In this document: positions 59,701 to 64,000 of the stretch, piece by piece
Layout of the letters: every line of letters starts with the position of its first letter
Position numbering within the stretch: the first letter of the stretch is position 1
Assembly: GCA_029204225.1 (NCBI GenBank)
Contig: CM055095.1
Location: 12,672,399 to 12,736,398, forward strand
Source: Diphasiastrum complanatum
Taxonomy: Eukaryota; Streptophyta; Lycopodiopsida; Lycopodiales; Lycopodiaceae
Direction: 5' to 3'
DNA length: 64,000 nt
Position numbers and translations under genes: made by a program
The notes under the pieces: model-generated
What the model saw: the letters and a program-made list of their open reading frames with translations, nothing else
What the model was told of the DNA's origin: nothing
Database searches by the model: none

Positions 59701-61273
59701 TTTTTAAAACTATGAGCTCAATTTCAAACACAAGATCTGGTTCTATTACACTTGGCATAGGATTCTGCTTAACAGAGAGAAAACTTGAATGTCTTATAGA
59801 TTTTGGCACCTTTCTTGAAAATTGTGTGATTGAGAATACTGTTTATTTATATGTACATACCAGAAGAAGGGAGATAATCAGACAGAGTAGCCTGAACGAT
59901 ACAAAGCTGCTTATGACAACAAAACTGAAGCGAACATTCAGCATTTTTTTGTTTGACAAGCACTTTGAGTATCTTCGGGAGATTGGAAGCGGTTCAATGA
60001 GTACAGTGAGTATCATACAGCCTTTATCCTTATCCTTGATAGAAGAAAAGTCATTCTCCTGGTCTATAGCCTTGAAATTTAAAAAATTCGTTGATTTGAT
60101 AGTCAAGTACTCAAAATCATAATATCAAGAATGTGATTTTTGTAAAGAGAAATTTGTTAAGCGTGTGACATTGTTGATCATGCTCTAGGTTTATGAAGCA
60201 CGAGACAGAAGAAATGGAACACTTTGTGCAATCAAAATGAGTAAGCAGCCCTTTCTTGCCAGAGAAGACAGAGAGCTATACCTGAGAGAAATCCAAAGTG
60301 TGGCCGATTTACCAGAGCATCCAAATGTTGTGAAGTACTTTCGCGGATGGCAACAAGACTTTCATTTCTACATTCAGATGGAGCTTTGTGATGGTGGAAA
60401 CCTGCGATTGCTTCTTGATTCTCTTGAAAACCCTCTTTCTGATCATCAGGTAGCAGCTTACTCCTCAACACGCTTGATTATTCGGTATTGAGCCATAAAC
60501 ACAGTAGCGCCTTAACTAACCTAGAATTTGAATAAAAATTTAAGTGGAAAATGGTACTGTAGATCCATTGTGGTCTTCCTTTAGAAGGAATTTGCAGGTT
60601 TTTTATTCCATGTGATTGTCTAACATTGTGCAGATTTGGTCTTTCATTGAACAAGTAGCATCAGGGCTTGATCATATACATTCAAACAATGTTCTCCATC
60701 TTGATATCAAACCAGAGAACATTCTCGTCGATAGCAAAGGTAGCTTTTTCCAGACTTTCTCTGCCTGACCTGTGCTTGCTTTGACTGTTCTTATACATAT
60801 AGGCTCTGCCTACTCGCTCTTCAAATTTAACATTTCATCACCAGTCACCAGCAATATGCAGAGGTGTGCAGTCTGCTTTCTGATGCTCATAGCATGACGA
60901 TTTTTGTTATTGATGATATTTATATCTGTCTTCTGTAGAGGTCCTGAAGATAGGAGATTTTGGTCTGGCTATCTCAAATAGTCTCTGGGACTGGGAGGAA
61001 GGGGATGGCCGCTATGTGGCACCAGAGCTACTTAGAGACCAAGAGCCTAGTCCTGATGCTGACATGTATAGTTTTGGTGTTATGATCTATGAATGGGTAA
61101 CAGGCAACAAGTTACCTCACTCAAGTCCTGAAAGAAAGAATGAGGTGGAAGTTCTTTCCGACAGGCCACAAGCTCTTAAGAATCTTGTTCATGCTCTCCT
61201 TGACCTTGATCCAGATAAAAGACCCAGTGCAGGGGATGTTAAAGTGTGGCGCCATCAGAGAGGTCAGCTTTAA
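50757..61273 (+). CDS. WEE1: WEE1-type protein kinase, 6 exons
   Basis: Exons: 50,757-50,897; 51,964-52,163; 59,864-60,005; 60,189-60,449; 60,634-60,739; 60,939-61,273. All junctions are GT-AG and phases match throughout, giving 394 aa. The N-terminus is short and acidic with proline-directed sites ([18 protein letters not shown]). Kinase: Gly loop [13 protein letters not shown] (about 154-166), β3 Lys in CAIKMS (177), αC Glu in LYLREI (195), hinge region MELCDGGNL, catalytic loop HLDIKPEN (Asp 272, Asn 277), GDFG (Asp 290), [11 protein letters not shown] (303-313). HLD instead of HRD and EEGDxRY are hallmarks of WEE1/MYT1. Known: WEE1 phosphorylates the inhibitory Tyr of CDKs in the nucleus and delays mitosis or S phase after damage. 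Odd: APE motif rather than the family's variable sequence, short N-terminal domain, and a ~7.7 kb intron 2 full of TEs. The last residues (WRHQRGQL) are atypical, so another 3' exon is possible. Confidence 0.85.
52546..52972 (+). repeat. LTR of a copia element inside WEE1 intron 2
   Basis: 427 bp, TGTTAGGAATTAATG to TTTTGACA, followed directly by a PBS (TGGTATCAGAGC, 52,973-52,984). The left end is set by the TG...CA rule only. The following leader (52,985-53,640) repeats words like cagatctgatt and gatcgctggct. Confidence 0.65.
53640..55060 (+). pseudogene. Copia gag-protease in WEE1 intron 2, broken
   Basis: Starts [20 protein letters not shown]. After shifts and a 204-bp insertion it continues [39 protein letters not shown] and [19 protein letters not shown]. 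The zinc knuckle is [15 protein letters not shown] (about 54,597) and the protease [37 protein letters not shown] follows. Sequence leaves copia at about 55,060; no integrase, RT or right LTR is seen before the next element at 55,318. Confidence 0.82.
53851..54054. mobile_element. Small insertion with 9-bp target duplication (MITE candidate)
   Basis: 204 bp inserted in the copia gag, flanked by ATCATGAAC at 53,842-53,850 and 54,055-54,063. The sequence is rich in ttcgaacc/ggttcgaa words at both ends around an A/T-rich middle. A 9-bp duplication would fit a Mutator-like element, but the terminal inverted repeats are weak. Confidence 0.7.
55318..56250 (+). repeat. 5' LTR with internal insertion
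   Basis: 933 bp versus 742 bp for the partner. Alignment breaks at about 55,650, where a foreign segment replaces part of the LTR, and resumes near 55,930 (tagaaacactta). Confidence 0.78.
55650..55925. repeat. Insert in the 5' LTR, related to 63,450-63,565
   Basis: Begins (a)agttgcagtccgcgttcc, has inverted words ggaacgcgtttcgggat and gggtttcccgaaacgc, then a T run and gccaatatgggtatc. The same order (agttgca, atttcggatcatgatccggg, ccaatatgggtatc) recurs at 63,450. It is followed by a short direct duplication of gacatcagtagatggttt. Confidence 0.55.
56251..58349 (+). pseudogene. Internal region: gag, protease and integrase remnants
   Basis: A family C repeat sits at 56,530-56,835. Gag trace: [11 protein letters not shown] (about 56,841). 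ORF 57,026-57,478 carries a degraded zinc-knuckle area and the protease [19 protein letters not shown], where DSGA has become DFGA. Integrase end: [46 protein letters not shown] and [15 protein letters not shown] (GGGCAA)4 repeat at about 58,140 codes for Lys/Gly. The frame ends in [15 protein letters not shown] at the LTR, so RT and RNase H are gone. Confidence 0.8.
56530..56835 (-). repeat. Dispersed repeat family C, copy 3
   Basis: Shares ggtggacaaaccagcccaac, tgggtatacttataccctcc and gtgacacctcactggacacc with copies 1 and 2. It lies within the copia element's leader/gag region. Confidence 0.65.
58350..59091 (+). repeat. 3' LTR of the RT-less intronic copia
   Basis: 742 bp following the polypurine tract. 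It contains gtataaatag (TATA-like, about 58,698). It ends ATA where the partner ends ACA, a single substitution of the terminal CA. Confidence 0.78.
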
Positions 61274-63449
61274 GCAATATGTCTATAGTCTTGCAGAATG
61301 TTCATTCTGCTCAAAAAATCACGTCAGTCAAGAAAACAATGATCAATGGTGAATCTGTCAATGTGAAGAACCATCCAAAATGGGTGAGCTGACAGGCCTG
61401 TACATATCTGTAACCTGTCCATTGAATTTGATGTAGCACTTCTGTGGATATAAGTTTTGGTGTACTTCTTTATGGCAGTCAAGATAATGTTTGTGAACAT
61501 TGATATTCCAAAACCTGTATGTCCTGGAATTGGGCTGTAGAATTTTACTGCCTTCAAAAAACTACAAGTTTGATTAGAAATTTCTGCTTATAAGCAAGCA
61601 GAGATAATTTGTATGTCTAGAAAAATGATTATGATGCAAAATTGAAAAAATTTATTATGTGAGCAGATGTAGTAATTGTCAGGGGATCACTCCACTTGCA
61701 GCATTTTATTGATCTTTTGCAAACTGTGTTACTCAAAAGGTGGTTTTGTGCAAGTTGCTAGGGCATGTGGCTAGTTAGCTGCTGCTAATGGTAATTTTTT
61801 ATATTTCATGTACTAAGCAGAGAGAGATTGAAAACCCTGTTTTGAAGCTTACAGTAGATAATTTTTAAGCACATGCATTTTTGTATGGATCGCTTGCATT
61901 AAAATGCTATCTGTGACACTAAATTCATTCGTTTGGCAATGTACCAGTTGATCTATCTTTTGGAAAGCCATATCTATTGAGCATCGTTGTTGCTTCGTGG
62001 CCATACTTGTCTTGTAGAATACGTTGTATAGTTAGTTTAATTTCAGAAAGTACTATGTGCCAAGGGGAGGGGAGACTTGAGCAGTTATGAACTGAAAGGA
62101 ACTGAAGATGCTCAATCAGTTGATCAGCTTACATTGACCAAGAACATGTGGAGTTGTATAAGAATAAATAATGGAATATTCAAGCATTGTGGTTGCATAG
62201 GTTAGCTTGCACATTGGCAACATTGGGAAAATTTTCAGAAATTAGTTGATGCTATAGATCTAGAGTATAGAGACCATGGACAACTTTTTGGGCCCTTTTA
62301 TGACCCATCATCTGGGTACTTTTTACCACTCGGTTTGGCAACTTTTTTGATATCATTTGGACATGTAAAGCACATCTTAATAAGCACTATGTAATTGAGC
62401 AACATATAATGCAAGAGGGAAATTAAGAGGCTTTGAAATCAGGTCAGATTTAGGGTTGCAAGAAAGATCATATGTAGACATGAGCGCCTCATCGTCAATG
62501 GTTGGTTGATTGATTGTATCTTTTGGTTCATTGTACCTCAACTTAGCTTAGCATAGGCTTAGATTCATCTTACCGATTTACATCATCATAGACTATTTTT
62601 ATGCTGTTTATGTTCTTTGGTTCTGTGTGTTTTGTGAATATCTTGGTTGTGGCCTGGGATTGTGATGGCATTGCCTTTATTCAGATCTTCAGGTCTGGTG
62701 GATGCCAGAACTTTTTGTATCCAATCATAGTTTGGGAAGAAAACCATAATTTTCATTCTAGGGCACTACCTTTGCCGTAGAGAGGTGAATTTTCGGCTTC
62801 GACATCATTCCAAACTCTTGGAAGCATCTTGATCAAGGCAGGCTATCTTAGCTATTACCGTGTTCAAATATAGATAGCAGAGAGCAAAACGTTACATATT
62901 TTGCAGGTCTCTGATATGTTTTTCATCTGTGGAATTACGTTCTTCAGGATGCTATGTATTGTTAAGGTTTTTATGACATGGTGTTTGGGGAATCCATTTA
63001 TGGAAGTTGTTTAAAGTACTAAGAATAAGGGAGATTCCAATTTAGTTTTGTAGTAGGCACTTCATTGTTTTCATTGATCAGTGTACAACTTTCAGAATCC
63101 GATTACATGTAAGGTGTCTTATAGTAGGCACCAAGATATCTATTGGATCACTTGAAGTGGGGCATATCAAAATCTAGAGTTCAAGGCTTTTCCTGCTACT
63201 TCATTATTTTTGTCTTCCGCTCTAGATTAGTGTTGATTCCTCTTACTATTCATTGATCATATGTACAAGCTGAAAATGTTGAAGATGCACTTTTCATCTC
63301 TTGGTCTGTGTGATCATAGATCTTTATGTTTTTTAGGAGATGAGGACATATTTCAGTTACTAGCTATGGAGTGCTGAAATGTTTGCGATTATTTTGTGCT
63401 CTGGTGCATAATTCCTCGTTGGAAAATACACAACCATTTGCTTTGATTC
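61274..63449. other. Downstream of WEE1: 3' leader and intergenic sequence
   Basis: Probably begins with the WEE1 3' untranslated region. AT-rich, no ORF of note, no TE domain and no RNA gene recognised. Confidence 0.5.
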
Positions 63450-63565
63450 ATAGTTGCAAGCCACATTTCAGAACATGATCCAAAATGCATTTCGGATCAT
63501 GATCCGGGATTTCCCAGGGTCTCTCGGAACACATTTTTGGGGAGGCCAATATGGGTATCCGATTA
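63450..63565. repeat. Small palindromic repeat, copy 2
   Basis: atagttgcaagccac, then inverted words gatcatgatccgggat and ttcggatcatgatcc, gggtctctcggaacac and ggccaatatgggtatcc. Related to the insert at 55,650. The ATAGTTGCA start also matches the 53,851 insertion. Confidence 0.5.
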
Positions 63566-63864
63566 TAGGATTTTTTCAAGAGCATTTCACTTACCTAGCT
63601 TGCTAGGAGTGTCAAGAACAATGCGGTCTAGTTTTGGGCCATTTAGTGATTCTCTATCAAACATCTCTTTTTATTATGCAAATTGGAACCATATAGAACT
63701 TCATTGAACCACAACAAACCAAGAATAGTTATGAAGCATAAGTACCCACGTGAATAAACTCAACATGCTCAACAAAATATGAGTATACAGTGCCAATCTG
63801 AAAGCATGATGCACTTGGTGAAGTTTTTGCCTCATGAATGGACAAATAGAAAATGATAGCAAAC

Positions 63865-63867
<3 letters not shown>

Positions 63868-63899
<32 letters not shown>
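63868..63899. repeat. (TC)16 microsatellite
   Basis: 32 bp of TC dinucleotides near the right edge. The Arg/Glu frames across it are artefacts. Confidence 0.95.
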
Positions 63900-63902
<3 letters not shown>

Positions 63903-64000
63903 ATCAACACAGTATTGAAGTAAGCCATATTGAAACACATAAATCGAATAAAATGCACATGTAAAAACATGACAAATATATTGTACAATGTCAGGTTGCA

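Noticed and set aside
59843-60106. Minus-strand ORF over kinase exon 3
   Set aside because: The plus strand carries the kinase Gly loop with matching splice sites; the minus ORF is its shadow.

Overview
The window looks like repeat-rich nuclear DNA of a land plant. It has GT-AG introns, two spliced host genes with plant-type proteins, many Ty1/copia and a few Ty3/gypsy remnants with initiator-Met-type primer-binding sites, and long GA/CT microsatellites. I see no tRNA, rRNA, organellar insert or bacterial-style operon. I cannot name the species. A non-flowering land plant is my weak guess, based on the divergent WEE1-type kinase and the TE mixture.

Host genes. (1) A universal stress protein lies on the minus strand (16,486-17,494). 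It has four exons whose phases all match and gives 159 aa. (2) A WEE1-type cell-cycle kinase lies on the plus strand (50,757-61,273). It has six exons whose phases all match and gives 394 aa. Its second intron is about 7.7 kb and carries at least two copia elements and smaller insertions. Most open reading frames elsewhere are TE debris or frames read through simple repeats.

Layout. 1-2,791: 5' end of a minus-strand copia element with an open gag-protease frame running off the left edge. 3,200-4,180: copia scrap and a (TC)102 tract. 4,350-9,560: a decayed transposon-like gene with a GHGKG...KR motif, embedded in large tandem units rich in GGTAC words. 10,650-13,342: a copia derivative whose reverse transcriptase is replaced by an unrecognised ~1.07 kb segment. 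A second copy of that segment sits at 20,053-20,545. 13,343-14,524: LTR and gypsy fragments plus a GA tract. 16.5-17.5 kb: USP gene. 17.6-25.5 kb: nested repeat fragments and two broken copia elements. 28.0-30.8 kb: a long, frameshifted, unrecognised minus-strand coding region. 30,810-37,721: a full-length LTR element with no detectable coding capacity (LARD-like), inserted 34 bp upstream of that region's first ATG. 38.2-49.8 kb: gypsy gag scrap, copia elements, several LTRs and a retroelement C-terminal domain. 49,922-50,125: a hAT-like MITE with a perfect 8-bp target duplication, just upstream of WEE1. 50.7-61.3 kb: WEE1 and its TE-filled intron. The rest is downstream sequence with small repeats.

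The best candidates for something undescribed are the RT-replacing segment, the unrecognised long minus-strand coding region, the GHGKG-type transposon with its GGTAC tandem units, and the non-coding LTR element. In each case the family assignment is inference that needs a database search.
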